64,000 nt of DNA from Stanieria sp. NIES-3757 (GCA_002355455.1 AP017376.1:79541-143540), one strand, 5' to 3'; positions 16,270 to 25,490 are shown, numbered from the stretch's first letter. Notes: generated from the sequence alone by a model not told the origin. A program made the numbers and translations.

Positions 16270-16496
16270 AATTAGTGGCTCAATTATTGTACTAAACTCA
16301 ATTTTCAAAGAAAAATCAAGCCATTATCGATTACAAATTCAGCCTTACTTTAGCAAGATTAAATACCTGCAAAACTTTCAGTTATCTCGCACTGCCAGTA
16401 ATGTGTAATTTTTACTCTATTTAAAGGTGCTTGTCCGATCCAATTGTGCTGTTGAAGCTGCAAACCCTGTTATTTCCTACATTTGACTCGCTCCCT

Positions 16497-17153
16497 CTAT
16501 GAATTTTCGCAGTCGATATTAATTGACTCCAACAATTGTTTGAGACTATTTGTGGTTGCTGTACTATTAACTTCTAAATCAGCAATCAACAGTTTATCTT
16601 TTAATTGAGATAGAGTTTGATAAATTTCTTGTAACTGAGACTGCTTTAATTGCAAATGTTGAGTAATTTGTTGTGAACTAGCACTGGTTTTAACCTTTTT
16701 TAGAGCAACAAGAGAATTAGCTATCTCTCGACAAAGATGAAGAACAAAATGAAGGATTTCTAATAGTTCTGGTAACAAAATGCGATCGCTTTGGTGAATA
16801 TCTTGAGCTAAAACATGAATTTCTTTAACTAAAGATAATGTAGCTTGCCATTGAGAAAAAACCCGATCTTTTCCCAGTAGGCGATCGCATCGTGCTAATT
16901 CATTTTCAAAGTTTTTGGGAATCAAGAGATCGGCTTGGTTTTGTGCGTTAAATCGAGTAATTTTGGCTGGAATAATTACGCTCCAGATTACCAAAGTTAA
17001 TAGCGCGATCGCCAATCCTACGATCAAAGCTAGAGGATGAAAACCCAGAGAGAAAATAAAAATAACATAACTCAAACTAAGAACCGCAATTAAAACATAA
17101 GTTTGATTGAAAGGCTTAATTTGTTGCCAATTTGCTAAAAAAAAAGAAATCAT
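16497..17153 (-). CDS. Membrane protein of unknown function, last gene of the VWA operon
   Basis: 218 residues. Two hydrophobic segments (YVLIAVLSLSYVIFIFSLGF, then PLALIVGLAIALLTLVIWSV) form an N-terminal hairpin. A cytoplasmic helical domain follows with many Leu/Gln heptad-like positions and a C-terminal region (LQEIYQTLSQLKDKLLIADL) that may be coiled-coil. No named family. It is downstream of the 126-residue protein and the VWA lipoprotein in the same orientation, but a terminator-like hairpin (17197) separates it, so it may have its own promoter. Confidence 0.6.
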   Translation of the reverse strand: MISFFLANWQQIKPFNQTYVLIAVLSLSYVIFIFSLGFHPLALIVGLAIALLTLVIWSVIIPAKITRFNAQNQADLLIPKNFENELARCDRLLGKDRVFSQWQATLSLVKEIHVLAQDIHQSDRILLPELLEILHFVLHLCREIANSLVALKKVKTSASSQQITQHLQLKQSQLQEIYQTLSQLKDKLLIADLEVNSTATTNSLKQLLESINIDCENS

Positions 17154-17196
17154 CAGTTATTTGCCTCATTTTGAACACTGCATAGATGACAAAAAA

Positions 17197-17224
17197 GCAG
17201 GATTTTAATAGTGTTAGCTCCTGC
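17197..17224. terminator. Hairpin between the 126-aa and 218-aa genes
   Basis: Stem GCAGGA/TCCTGC with a 16-base loop. It is flanked by AAAAAA before and a CTTTTG stretch after, so it could stop transcription on the minus strand after the gene ending at 17243. Confidence 0.45.
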
Positions 17225-17242
17225 CTTTTGTTTGTTTTGAGT

Positions 17243-17623
17243 TTAGTTACAACTCAAAATCTGAAAGGAATCGTATTTGGCTTCAAGCTGTTGGCGCAAT
17301 TGCTGGTTTTGTCTGCCAAAAGTTGCTAAAGTTTCGATCTTGTGTGGTGAGGGAATTTGGGGAAAGCTTTCTATTCCCCAGTCGCTAAAAGAAACTACGC
17401 GCTCGATTTTTAAACGAGAAGGATGTTGGTTATAAAGCCGTTCGTAAGCCTTGACTACTTGTTCTTGCCATTGCTGGGGTTGGCAATAGCTACGGTCGAT
17501 AATGACGGTAACTTGGGGGACAATTAACCAATTAAATAGTAACCAAGTTAAAACGAAAGCAGTACAACTTCCAGCTATAAGCATCGACAACTCTCGATTC
17601 AACGATTTATTGAAAATATTCAT
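17243..17623 (-). CDS. Membrane-anchored small protein, co-operonic with VWA lipoprotein
   Basis: 126 residues with one N-terminal membrane segment (SMLIAGSCTAFVLTWLLFNW), followed by an exported-looking beta/alpha domain. VTVIIDRSYCQPQQW has a strand then Cys, and LKIERVVSFSDWGIESFPQI follows. It ends ILSCN, so two Cys could pair outside the membrane. The start is one base after the stop codon of the VWA gene, so the two are translated together. The domain could contact the VWA or substrate-binding domain; no family name is recognised. Confidence 0.65.
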   Translation of the reverse strand: MNIFNKSLNRELSMLIAGSCTAFVLTWLLFNWLIVPQVTVIIDRSYCQPQQWQEQVVKAYERLYNQHPSRLKIERVVSFSDWGIESFPQIPSPHKIETLATFGRQNQQLRQQLEAKYDSFQILSCN

Positions 17624-17624
17624 A

Positions 17625-19373
17625 CTACATTTGAGTTTGAAAAATTTGATGCATGAGTTCTTTGACGTTATCTGGATTACCGTCTTTGACAGTAGTTTCG
17701 CTAAAAGCTGCGATCGCTTCTAGTTCTTGGTAATTGACTTCGCCGTAAGCAATTGGTAAAATTCTGACTCCCGCATTAGACACGACATCCCGAATTCGGT
17801 CGAATTCCAAACCCGTAGTGCGATCGCCGTCGCTGAGAAGTAGTAGATAGAAGATCCCATTGGGATCGCGTTCTTTTTTGGCTAGTAAATCTGCCAAACC
17901 CACGACCAAACCGTCATAGATTGCCGTACTACCCACTGCTTGAAGGCTATTAATTCCTGCTAAAAGCCGTTGCTGTTGATTTTGGTCAAAGGCATTTAAA
18001 TCGACAATGCGAGTAGGTGTATCGGCAAAGGAAACCAATCCAATTTCGTTACCTGGATTAATTTCTGTCGTAGCTACTCGTAAAGCTTCTTTGAGAGAGT
18101 TAATTGGTTCGCCTTCTAGAGAGCCAGATACATCGACGACCAATTCCATATAAACGGTTCTACCCAAATCCTTACGTTGTTTCCAGTATTTTTGTGCTGC
18201 TAGTAAAATTTCTCCATCAGGTTGGGGAGGAGAATCTGAAGCTGCATTTTGTACGGAAACAAAGCTATCTTTATTTGCCAGTTGCTGCATTTTTGCTGAA
18301 AGAACAAATTGAGTAAATTTAGTCAACGCAGCTTCTTGTTCGGGACTATTCCAACTAAAAGTGACTAGAGGATTATCGTGAGCTACACCAAAGCTGACAA
18401 AGTGAAGGTTTTTAAATTCTGGCTGTTGTTTGAGATTGAGGTAATTTTGGTACTCCAAAGGAAAAGCATCTAATTTATCGGGTTCGCGCTGATAGATTTC
18501 GAGCAAGTCTAGAGTTGTCGTAGTCGTTACTAACACGCGATTTTGAAACGTCTCGAAGACAGAATTAACTGGCTGAGAATTGAGATCGCTTTGGCTAAGA
18601 GGGTTGCCATCGAGATGATGTCCCGCAGCACGCCAAAAAATAGAATAGAGTAAATTAATTGCCGTAGAACTTTCATAGGGGTTAGCATAGCCGACAGTTA
18701 AGTTACCCGCTAAAATCCCATCTAAAACGCGATCGAAGGTTACTTTTCCGTCTTTGGCTAGTTTTTGATAGGCTGATTCGGAAAGTAGCAAACCCGCAGT
18801 ATTAGGAACGAGTTGAGGTGCGATTGTTTTAAAGTCGATTCCTTGAGCTTGTAGCATCGATAGCCAAAGACTATTGGAAGGAGTATAGGCATTAGGTTTA
18901 GTCGCTCCTGCTGCAATTAATCTCGCTCCCGCACCAGAGGGAATCGAACGAATGCTTACCTCTATTTTCTGACCATCAATAGTTTGGTTTTGAGCATTAA
19001 ATTCATCTACAGCTTCAATCAGGAAATCTTCAGTAGAAGAGTCTGGATTGGCTTTTTCTGGTGAACTATAAATTTCTAAAGAGATGACATTAACACTGTT
19101 GGTGTTTTTCGATCCATAAACGGGATAATTTTCTAGGTTAGGAATCGGTTCGGTAATTGCTGGAGTGTCGGAGATCGGAAGTATCTCAGGTAAAGGACTG
19201 GGATTTACCGTAATATTATCGACCAGTTTGTTTATTTGGGTTATTGTATCCGATGGCGATAGTAATACTTGCTTTGTATCTGGGCTACAAGCCCATAGAG
19301 ACGATAAACACAGCAATAAAGTAACTACAAAATATAATAACCATCGAGTTATCTTAAGATGTTTTTTGTTCAT
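17625..19373 (-). CDS. Lipoprotein with substrate-binding-like domain and VWA (MIDAS) domain
   Basis: 582 residues. A signal sequence with lipobox (LLLCLSSLWAC) predicts a lipid-anchored extracytoplasmic protein. Residues ~90-390 resemble a type II solute-binding protein (ISLEIYSS, DEFNAQNQTIDGQKIEVSIR, GAGARLIAAGATKPNAY). Residues ~405-580 are a von Willebrand A domain with an intact metal site: DVSGS (~413-417), GSTAIYDG (~481) and LLLSDGDRTTG (~511). The combination is known from cyanobacteria and other bacteria, where it is annotated as substrate-binding and VWA protein. Ligand and partners are unknown. It heads an operon with the 126-residue membrane protein and sits near kinase, FHA and protease genes. 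Confidence 0.85.
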   Translation of the reverse strand: MNKKHLKITRWLLYFVVTLLLCLSSLWACSPDTKQVLLSPSDTITQINKLVDNITVNPSPLPEILPISDTPAITEPIPNLENYPVYGSKNTNSVNVISLEIYSSPEKANPDSSTEDFLIEAVDEFNAQNQTIDGQKIEVSIRSIPSGAGARLIAAGATKPNAYTPSNSLWLSMLQAQGIDFKTIAPQLVPNTAGLLLSESAYQKLAKDGKVTFDRVLDGILAGNLTVGYANPYESSTAINLLYSIFWRAAGHHLDGNPLSQSDLNSQPVNSVFETFQNRVLVTTTTTLDLLEIYQREPDKLDAFPLEYQNYLNLKQQPEFKNLHFVSFGVAHDNPLVTFSWNSPEQEAALTKFTQFVLSAKMQQLANKDSFVSVQNAASDSPPQPDGEILLAAQKYWKQRKDLGRTVYMELVVDVSGSLEGEPINSLKEALRVATTEINPGNEIGLVSFADTPTRIVDLNAFDQNQQQRLLAGINSLQAVGSTAIYDGLVVGLADLLAKKERDPNGIFYLLLLSDGDRTTGLEFDRIRDVVSNAGVRILPIAYGEVNYQELEAIAAFSETTVKDGNPDNVKELMHQIFQTQM

Positions 19374-19502
19374 TTATTTATCGATTAAGAACTAAATTAT
19401 TCAACAACTCGGTCGAAAATCGCGAGGAAATCTCGCCATTATTCGCATCTAATTTATTAATCGATGTAAAAAACTAATTTGTTGCATCGATGCAAGCAAA
19501 TT

Positions 19503-19859
19503 TTAAGGACAACTAACTTCTGTGTCGTAAGACCAAATATAATCATTTTGTCGAAGTAATTGAAAAATGATTGCCCACAGACTTACCCTAGCCATGATTT
19601 CACAATCTTTTTGGTAATTGATAAATTCTGGGGTAAAGAGCGTGTAAACATTAAAATTGTCTCTTTCTAAAATGACAATCTGTTCTCCTTGATAGTCGAT
19701 AAATTGAGTAGTGCCAGTTAGAGGAACAATTTTTGGCGCGCCAAACTCAACTCCCAATCCAATTCCTACTGCACCTGGCGGTAAATCTGGAGCTTTGCAT
19801 TGAATGGGAAATAACATCATAAATAGGGCAAATAAGACAAAATATCCGAGCTTTTTCAT
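19503..19859 (-). CDS. Small exported protein, possible lipoprotein
   Basis: 118 residues. The N-terminus (KKLGYFVLFALFMMLFPIQC) is a signal peptide, with IQC a possible but weak lipobox. The mature part is beta-rich: PGAVGIGLGVEFGAPKIVPL, FIDYQGEQIVILERDNFNVY. Two further Cys are present. No family is recognised. Upstream of the start the sequence TTCATGTTTTGTCG lacks a clear ribosome binding site. It lies between the VWA lipoprotein and the SPFH gene, all on the same strand. Confidence 0.6.
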   Translation of the reverse strand: MKKLGYFVLFALFMMLFPIQCKAPDLPPGAVGIGLGVEFGAPKIVPLTGTTQFIDYQGEQIVILERDNFNVYTLFTPEFINYQKDCEIMARVSLWAIIFQLLRQNDYIWSYDTEVSCP

Positions 19860-19995
19860 GTTTTGTCGTACCTTCAGTAAATTATTGTTTTAGTGATAGC
19901 GATCGCTCTAAAAGCGAATTGCTAGACTCTCTAATTACTTCGGTGTTAAAGAGTTGAAAGTTGCAATTTTTGTCTTGATTTTTTCCTAAAAAAAA

Positions 19996-20014
19996 GTTCG
20001 GTTTTTAACCGAAC
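19996..20014 (-). terminator. Rho-independent terminator after the SPFH gene
   Basis: Perfect 8-bp stem GTTCGGTT/AACCGAAC with a TTT loop. It is preceded on the plus strand by eight A (19988-19995), i.e. followed by eight U on the minus strand. It is 28 bases past the stop of the SPFH gene at 20042. Confidence 0.85.
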
Positions 20015-20041
20015 CTGCTGGAAATTATTTAAGGGCAATAT

Positions 20042-20827
20042 TTACTTTGAATGACTGCGCTCTAGCCAAGTATCGATACTTTCAATTCCTAAAGGGGTAG
20101 GCATGGCAGTACCAGAATTATTAGTAGGAACGAATAACATTGTCGATTTGCCCTCCATGCACATTTCGTATAGCATATTCATCGCACGTAACTGTAATGA
20201 AACGGGGTTATTAGCATATTTTTCGGCAGCTTTGGCAATCGCATCGACTGTTAGTTCTTCTGCTTCTGCTAGTTTAACTCTGGCTCTTTTTTCTCGTTCT
20301 GCTGCTGCTTCACGGGAGATAGCTTCTTCTAATTCTTTGGAAACTATCACATCTTTAATTTCTACGCCGACAATTAAGATTCCCCACTGACAGACAAATT
20401 CAGCAATGTGTTCCATCACGATATCGCCAATTTTATCTCTTTGGGATAGTAATTCATCTAAACTCGATTTACCTACCATATCTCTAATCGAAGAACGAAC
20501 CGCTAGTTGAGTAGCTTGATGATAGTTATCGACATTTAAAACTGCTACTTTAGAATCCCGAACCTTATAGAATAAAATGGCATCAACTTCTACAGGAATA
20601 TTGTCTCTAGTTAATCCTTTTTGTAGCGGTACGGTGTATGTAATTGTTCTTTTGTCTACCTTTTGTGCTGTCTGAATAATTGGGAAACAGAGATACATTC
20701 CAGGTTTAGCTGTTTTAGATAACCGTCCCAAAGTAAAGATTAAAATATCTTCCCATTGGTTACAAATTCTGATGGATAATAGTATTATTACTACTGCCAC
20801 AATTATAATAATAAATAGCGTTTCCAT
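20042..20827 (-). CDS. Stomatin-like SPFH/band 7 membrane protein
   Basis: 261 residues from the ATG at 20827, which has GGAG eight bases upstream; the TTG at 20839 is less likely. An N-terminal membrane segment (LFIIIIVAVVIILLSIRI) is followed by the SPFH domain: ILIFTLGRLSKTAKPGMYLC, VDKRTITYTVPLQKGLTRDN (the typical kink), VLNVDNYHQATQLAVRSSIR, LDELLSQRDKIGD. The C-terminal helix is coiled-coil-like (EEAISREAAAEREKRARVKL). Stomatin-type proteins form oligomeric rings in membrane microdomains and often pair with a membrane protease. Two trypsin-like protease genes are nearby but no NfeD/ClpP-class partner is adjacent. Confidence 0.9.
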   Translation of the reverse strand: METLFIIIIVAVVIILLSIRICNQWEDILIFTLGRLSKTAKPGMYLCFPIIQTAQKVDKRTITYTVPLQKGLTRDNIPVEVDAILFYKVRDSKVAVLNVDNYHQATQLAVRSSIRDMVGKSSLDELLSQRDKIGDIVMEHIAEFVCQWGILIVGVEIKDVIVSKELEEAISREAAAEREKRARVKLAEAEELTVDAIAKAAEKYANNPVSLQLRAMNMLYEMCMEGKSTMLFVPTNNSGTAMPTPLGIESIDTWLERSHSK

Positions 20828-20949
20828 TGTTTTCTCCAATTAAAATGGTGTTTGCGATCGATACATTGATTAAAAAAAAAGATGAAGTTGCCAAAAACGA
20901 GAAGGGTATTTCTTTAGTCTCGTATACTAAGAATTTACTACCCTAAAAT

Positions 20950-21735
20950 TTAGTTGAAACATATTTTAGTAACTACAAAAGGATTGACAAATATTTCTAT
21001 TTTTTCCAAAGAAACAGCGTGATTAAGTCCAGCTTCCGATTTGCCACTGTTTACTCCAATTACGCGTCCTTGAGAATTGAGTAAAGGACTACCAGAGCTA
21101 TCAAGATGAGTTATAAATGCATCGTGTAATATACCCGATTCTGGATCGATACTAGAAATAGTTCCTGCTGCAAAAGAATTACTCGTTTCTTCAGATGAGT
21201 TAATAGTATATACAGGTTCGCCTACTCTAGCATAATTGAAAAACATAAAAGGGAAAAATAATGTATCTAAAGTAGGTAAAGGTTTTTTTTGAGCCAGAAA
21301 AGATGGTAATAGTGGCAGTTTGAAAGAGATAGCTGCTAAATCCGCTCGTTCATCTGTTTTAAAAACATATCCAGAGTATTCTTCTCCATTAGCAAGAATC
21401 ACTTTGACTTTCCAGTTATCTTCGACAATATGACTGTTAGTAATGACTGCAAACTCTGAATGAGAACAAGATCTTCCTGCTTCGACAATAAAACCTCTAC
21501 CAATATTATTATCTGTTTTGACAGTAACTATTGCTTTGCTAGCTTTTTCATAAATTTCTTGGGGAGTTTTTTCTTGATTTTTAGCCATCTCAAAATTGCT
21601 TTTTACTTTAAGATAACTGTTACTAAAATTTTGAGCTAGAGTATAATTAATCGTTACTAAAACTACTAGCATTGTAATAATTATCTGTCCTACTATTTTT
21701 CTTTTTAAATTACGTTTTTTTTGTTTGTAGATCAT
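20950..21735 (-). CDS. Trypsin-like serine protease, membrane-anchored or secreted
   Basis: 261 residues. The basic N-terminus (YKQKKRNLKRK) and hydrophobic stretch (IVGQIIITMLVVLVTI) form a signal peptide or anchor. The chymotrypsin fold shows all three catalytic positions: H102 in TNSHIVED, D132 in ERADLAAI, and S214 in LDSSGSPLL. The last motif is DSSGSP instead of GNSGGP, an unusual oxyanion region but still Ser-Gly. There is no PDZ domain, so this is not a full HtrA/Deg protein. Two more proteases of the same fold lie at 26522 and 29407, making this neighbourhood rich in them. Substrate unknown. Confidence 0.85.
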   Translation of the reverse strand: MIYKQKKRNLKRKIVGQIIITMLVVLVTINYTLAQNFSNSYLKVKSNFEMAKNQEKTPQEIYEKASKAIVTVKTDNNIGRGFIVEAGRSCSHSEFAVITNSHIVEDNWKVKVILANGEEYSGYVFKTDERADLAAISFKLPLLPSFLAQKKPLPTLDTLFFPFMFFNYARVGEPVYTINSSEETSNSFAAGTISSIDPESGILHDAFITHLDSSGSPLLNSQGRVIGVNSGKSEAGLNHAVSLEKIEIFVNPFVVTKICFN

Positions 21736-22181
21736 AGGTGAGGTAGTTATGACTTGTATAAATACTCAAAGATTAATAAATAGCAATTTAAATTTTTAAT
21801 TAATACAATATTGTCATTGATATTAAAAGTATTTATTTCTAATTAATATCAACATTAATATGATAGAGAAAAAGTTTTTCATCCCCGCGAGAAAAATTAG
21901 TCGTACTAAAATTGGTTCGAGAGCGATCGCTCTGCGCCTTCGGCAAGATCGCAATACTTGCATTAATAGTTTTTACGTTCATCTGGCAATTTCTCTTTAC
22001 TAATACCTATCTCTCTTATCGGTACGATCTCAAAAGATGTTGCATAATCGCAGAGATAATTTTTTTTGCGATCGCGAAACTTTACTCCAAAAATTATGAG
22101 ACCAATCTAAAATATGATGAAGCTGCAAAACACTGATTTCTATTGACACGCTCAAAAAACTCTTAGTTTTTGGATAATTTA
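21736..22181. other. Intergenic region between divergent protease and kinase genes
   Basis: 446 AT-rich bases that must contain both promoters. I see a HIP1 site (GCGATCGC at ~21923) within a common cyanobacterial interspersed sequence (GCGCCTTCGGCAAGATCGC). No convincing gene is present: a 74-codon TTG-initiated frame at 21912 begins inside that repeat and has no family likeness. Confidence 0.5.
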
Positions 22182-23567
22182 ATGCTAGTCGGTCAAGTTT
22201 TATTTAAGCAATATAAAATCGTCGAACAAATTGGCGAAGGTGGTTTTGGTCGTACCTATGTCGTTATCGATCTCGCTTTTCCTGGCAAACCCCATCGGCT
22301 TCTCAAACATCTATATCCCCTAAATAGAGATTCTGCCAGTTTGGCAAAAGCTAAAAAATTATTTAAAACCGAAGCAATTGTTCTATCTCGTCTAGGAGAA
22401 CACGATCGCATTCCCCGTCTTTTTTCTCATTTTGAGGAAGATGGAGAGTTTTTTTTAGTGCAGGAATTAATTGAAGGTCGAAATTTAACTTCTGAATTTA
22501 AGTTAGGTAAAAGATGGGGTGAAACCGAAACGATTGAGTTTCTTCGAGAACTTTTAGCAATTTTGTCTTTAGTCCATCAAGAAAATACGATACACCGCGA
22601 TATTAAACCCGCCAATATCATGCGTCGTCAAAAGGATGGCAAATTAGTTCTCATTGATTTCGGTGCGGTAAAAGAAATTTTAACCGTAAATCAACACGGA
22701 AGTACTAATATATCTTTACTATCGGATGGTATTGGTACCCCTGCTTATATGCCACCAGAACAAGCAATGGGAAAACCTGGAAAGTATAGTGACATCTATG
22801 CAGTAGGATTATTGGGTATTCAGGCTGTCACTGGTTTATCGCCTACAAAAATACCTCAAAATTCCGAAGAGTTGGAAACAATGTGGAATAAACTTAACCT
22901 CAAAATCAATCCACGATTCAAGAGTCTTTTAAATAGGATGGTTAGTTTTCAATACAAACAAAGATTTTCCGATGCTGATGAAGCTTTAGAGGCACTCAAT
23001 CTAATTCAAAAAATCCCATCAAAAGTAAAACTACTATCGCTTTTATTAGGAGCTATAGGACTGACTGGTGCGGGGATTTCTGTTTTGACTTTTATGAATA
23101 AGCCTAACTATACTGGCTTGGCAACATATTTACAAAACGAGCAATGGCAACAAGCTAATACAGAAACAGATAACCTTATTCTCAAAATTGCAGGAGAACA
23201 GAGTACTTTAGATGCCGAATCAATTCAAAAATTCCCTTGTAACTCACTGCAAAAAATCGATGAATTGTGGATGCAGAATAGTAATGGACGCTTTGGTTAT
23301 ACTCCCCAAAAAAAAGCTTATTTAGAAACAGGAAATGAATTCGATCGCTATATCGAATCTACTTATGAAACATTTGGCAATGAAGTTGGTTGGAGAATTT
23401 TTGGTACTTGGAAAAGATACAACGACTTTAATTTCAATCAGATCGATACGACCATAACCCCATCGGGTTTTCTTCCTACTCCAGGTAAAGTAGCCGATAA
23501 CAAACAAGATTTACGTATTCGCGAACGGGAAATGTTATTGTCGCGGTTCGATGCTTGTGGATTTTAA
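22182..23567 (+). CDS. Ser/Thr protein kinase fused to a GUN4 domain
   Basis: 461 residues from the ATG at 22182 (a TTG four codons earlier is less likely). The Hanks-type kinase is complete: glycine loop IGEGGFGRTY (17-26), ATP Lys K42 in LLKHLYP, E64, HRDIKPANI with catalytic D140, DFG at 159-161, and GTPAYMPPEQ in the activation segment. A membrane segment follows at ~284-305 (LLLGAIGLTGAGISVLTFM). The C-terminal ~150 residues are GUN4-like: YTGLATYLQNEQWQQANTET, SNGRFGYTPQKKAYLE, FGNEVGWRIFGTWKRYND, PSGFLPTPG. GUN4 binds porphyrins in chlorophyll synthesis. Fused to a kinase it may sense a tetrapyrrole across or at the membrane (inference). Confidence 0.9.
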   Translation: MLVGQVLFKQYKIVEQIGEGGFGRTYVVIDLAFPGKPHRLLKHLYPLNRDSASLAKAKKLFKTEAIVLSRLGEHDRIPRLFSHFEEDGEFFLVQELIEGRNLTSEFKLGKRWGETETIEFLRELLAILSLVHQENTIHRDIKPANIMRRQKDGKLVLIDFGAVKEILTVNQHGSTNISLLSDGIGTPAYMPPEQAMGKPGKYSDIYAVGLLGIQAVTGLSPTKIPQNSEELETMWNKLNLKINPRFKSLLNRMVSFQYKQRFSDADEALEALNLIQKIPSKVKLLSLLLGAIGLTGAGISVLTFMNKPNYTGLATYLQNEQWQQANTETDNLILKIAGEQSTLDAESIQKFPCNSLQKIDELWMQNSNGRFGYTPQKKAYLETGNEFDRYIESTYETFGNEVGWRIFGTWKRYNDFNFNQIDTTITPSGFLPTPGKVADNKQDLRIREREMLLSRFDACGF

Positions 23568-23568
23568 T

Positions 23569-24126
23569 TTAAAACACATCTTCGTAAAGATTTGCCATTG
23601 TTAAACTCAATCCAACTGAAGTTAGGTGTAAATTGTCGCTTTTGCCTAAAGTTTCTACTGTCCAGTTATCCTGGTTGTCTCGACGATAAACTTCGACTTT
23701 CATCTCATCTTGAGCAATTAAGACATATTCTTCTAAACTCTCTAAAGTTTGATAATTGATTCTTTTTTCTCTGCGATCTGTAGTAGCGGTAGACTCAGAA
23801 AGGACTTCTACAATTAGTTTGGGACTGGTTTTAAAATACTTGGCACTATCATTGGGATCGCAGGTGACTAAGAGATCGGGATAATAAAATATGTCGGCTG
23901 TTGGCAATTTAACTTTTACTTTCATATCGGAAACAAAGGCGCGACAAGAACTCCCTCTTAAGTGAGGACGTAATAAGGATATAAAATTTGTAACAATCAA
24001 ATTATGTTCTTCGCTAGCACCAGCCATCGCAAAGATTTGTCCCGCTACGTATTCATGACGAATTTCAGCATTTTGCTCTAATTTGAAGTATTCTTCTACA
24101 GTGAGCGAGTTTACAGAAGAGTGCAT
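23569..24126 (-). CDS. Uma2-family putative restriction-endonuclease-fold protein
   Basis: 185 residues matching the cyanobacterial Uma2/DUF820 pattern. It has LTVEEYFKLEQNAEIRHEYV (the E at the start of the fold), GQIFAMAGASEEHNLIVTNF, FYYPDLLVTCDPND with the PD of a PD-(D/E)xK nuclease, and LIVEVLSESTATTDRREK with E-x-(K/S). The family is hugely expanded in cyanobacteria and usually has no known target. The gene is convergent with the kinase gene; the two stops are adjacent. Catalytic positions appear intact. Confidence 0.85.
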   Translation of the reverse strand: MHSSVNSLTVEEYFKLEQNAEIRHEYVAGQIFAMAGASEEHNLIVTNFISLLRPHLRGSSCRAFVSDMKVKVKLPTADIFYYPDLLVTCDPNDSAKYFKTSPKLIVEVLSESTATTDRREKRINYQTLESLEEYVLIAQDEMKVEVYRRDNQDNWTVETLGKSDNLHLTSVGLSLTMANLYEDVF

Positions 24127-24163
24127 TGTTTTACCCGTGTTTTTTTAAAACTCTTATGGATTG

Positions 24164-25490
24164 ACATCCTCACCGCCCTAGAAGTGCGGTGATTCCCAAA
24201 CATCACTATTTGGGTTTCTGTTTCTTTCTCTTTCGAGTTTTCCGCAACTGCCCACGCGAGTTGCTCATGGGGGAAACCCCCAAGACCGCACTCGCTCCTT
24301 TAACACTATGGTTATCAGGTCTTATGTCCGCTCCACAGACGATCACTGCGAGTCCCGCAGCGAGTATGTTTTTTGCAGCGTTGATGTCCCTGTCAATGCC
24401 TATTGTCATACAGCTAGGGCAGTCCCAACTGCGAACATTCAAAGGCAATTTTTCAATTACGAAACCGCATTGACATCGTTTGCTGCTTGGAAAAAAGCGG
24501 TCAATCTTGACCAGTTTTCGTCCGTACCACTCGCACTTATATTCCAGTTGCGCTCGCATCTCACCCCAAGCTGCATCGCTAATCGAACGAGCCAGCTTAC
24601 GGTTTTTGACCATGTTTCTAACTGCCAAGTCTTCAATAGCTATCAGGCTATTAGACTGAACCAAGCGAGTAGTCAATTTGTGCAGAAAATCAGTACGAGC
24701 ATCTTTTATTTTGGCGTGTATTCGAGCTACTTTAAGTCGCGCTTTTTCTCGGTTTCTAGAGCCTTTGGTTTTCCGACTCAGTTCCTTTTGCGCTGCTTTG
24801 AGCTTTTTATACAGCCGATTAAAATGTTTTGGGTTAACTATCTTCTCACCATCGCTGGTACTGACAAGACTGGTAACTCCAGCATCCAACCCAATCTTTT
24901 TGTCTGTTGGTGGAAGTACCTCTACGGTATAGTCATCAACCAACAAAGATACGAACCATCTACCAGAGGGTTCGAGTTTAACAGTAACAGTCGAAGGTTC
25001 ACATCCTTGAGGAATATACCTCGACCAAACTATATTCAATGGTTCTTCGCATTTAGCTAACCAAAGCTTACCTTCCTTGTAGCGAAAAGCTGCTTTGGTA
25101 AACTCTGCCGAACCACCGTTACGTTTTTTCTTGAACCGAGGGTAATTAGCTCTTTTACTCCAAAAGTTAGAAAAAGCTTTTTGCAAATGTCTCAAACATT
25201 GCTGCAAAGGTACACTGCTAACTTCATTAAGAAACTGCAAGTCTTCGGTTTTCTTCCAGTTAGTCAGCAAGCCAGAGGTTTGCTTATAGTCAACCCTTTC
25301 TTGTTTGCTATACCAAGCTTCGGTTCTTGCAGCCAGAGCTTTGTTATAGACCAAACGAACACAACCCATTGTCCGTCGCAGGAGATTTTCTTGCTCGGCA
25401 GTTGGGTAAAATCGGTATTTGAAAGCACGTTCGGTCATGCTTACATATTATCACAAATTCTGTAAAGCCGTGCTGAAGCACGAGGTCTTA
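24164..25490 (-). mobile_element. Solo TnpB element of the IS200/IS605 superfamily
   Basis: A tnpB gene without tnpA, flanked by palindromic ends typical of cyanobacterial IS605-type elements. At the 3' side of tnpB is CACCGCCCTAGAAGTGCGGTG (24170-24190); at the 5' side GCCGTGCTGAAGCACGAGG (~25468-25486). The element starts exactly at the stop codon of the FHA gene (25488), which it appears to supply. The region just past tnpB would encode the guide (omega) RNA. Movement would need TnpA in trans. Confidence 0.7.
24206..25438 (-). CDS. tnpB: TnpB RNA-guided endonuclease (IS605 OrfB)
   Basis: 410 residues. It starts FKYRFYPTAEQENLLRRTMG, the N-terminal signature of the family. The RuvC parts are present: D185 in KIGLDAGVTS, E269 in LIAIEDLAV, and D349/D351 in GIDRDINAAKN. 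The zinc finger reads KRCQCGFVIEKLP then WDCPSC, so the first knuckle is Cys-x-Cys where relatives have Cys-x2-Cys. This may weaken zinc binding. The C-terminal tail (SAVLGVSPMSNSRGQLRK) corresponds to a repeat-like extension seen in cyanobacterial copies. TnpB proteins use a transposon-derived RNA to cut DNA next to a short motif; activity here is not proven. Confidence 0.9.
   Translation of the reverse strand: MTERAFKYRFYPTAEQENLLRRTMGCVRLVYNKALAARTEAWYSKQERVDYKQTSGLLTNWKKTEDLQFLNEVSSVPLQQCLRHLQKAFSNFWSKRANYPRFKKKRNGGSAEFTKAAFRYKEGKLWLAKCEEPLNIVWSRYIPQGCEPSTVTVKLEPSGRWFVSLLVDDYTVEVLPPTDKKIGLDAGVTSLVSTSDGEKIVNPKHFNRLYKKLKAAQKELSRKTKGSRNREKARLKVARIHAKIKDARTDFLHKLTTRLVQSNSLIAIEDLAVRNMVKNRKLARSISDAAWGEMRAQLEYKCEWYGRKLVKIDRFFPSSKRCQCGFVIEKLPLNVRSWDCPSCMTIGIDRDINAAKNILAAGLAVIVCGADIRPDNHSVKGASAVLGVSPMSNSRGQLRKTRKRKKQKPK

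Noticed and set aside
21912..22136. 74-codon frame between protease and kinase genes
   Set aside because: TTG start inside an interspersed repeat, no family likeness, lies in the divergent promoter region.
24308..25060. 250-codon frame antisense to tnpB
   Set aside because: Complement of a well-supported tnpB gene; no domain of its own.
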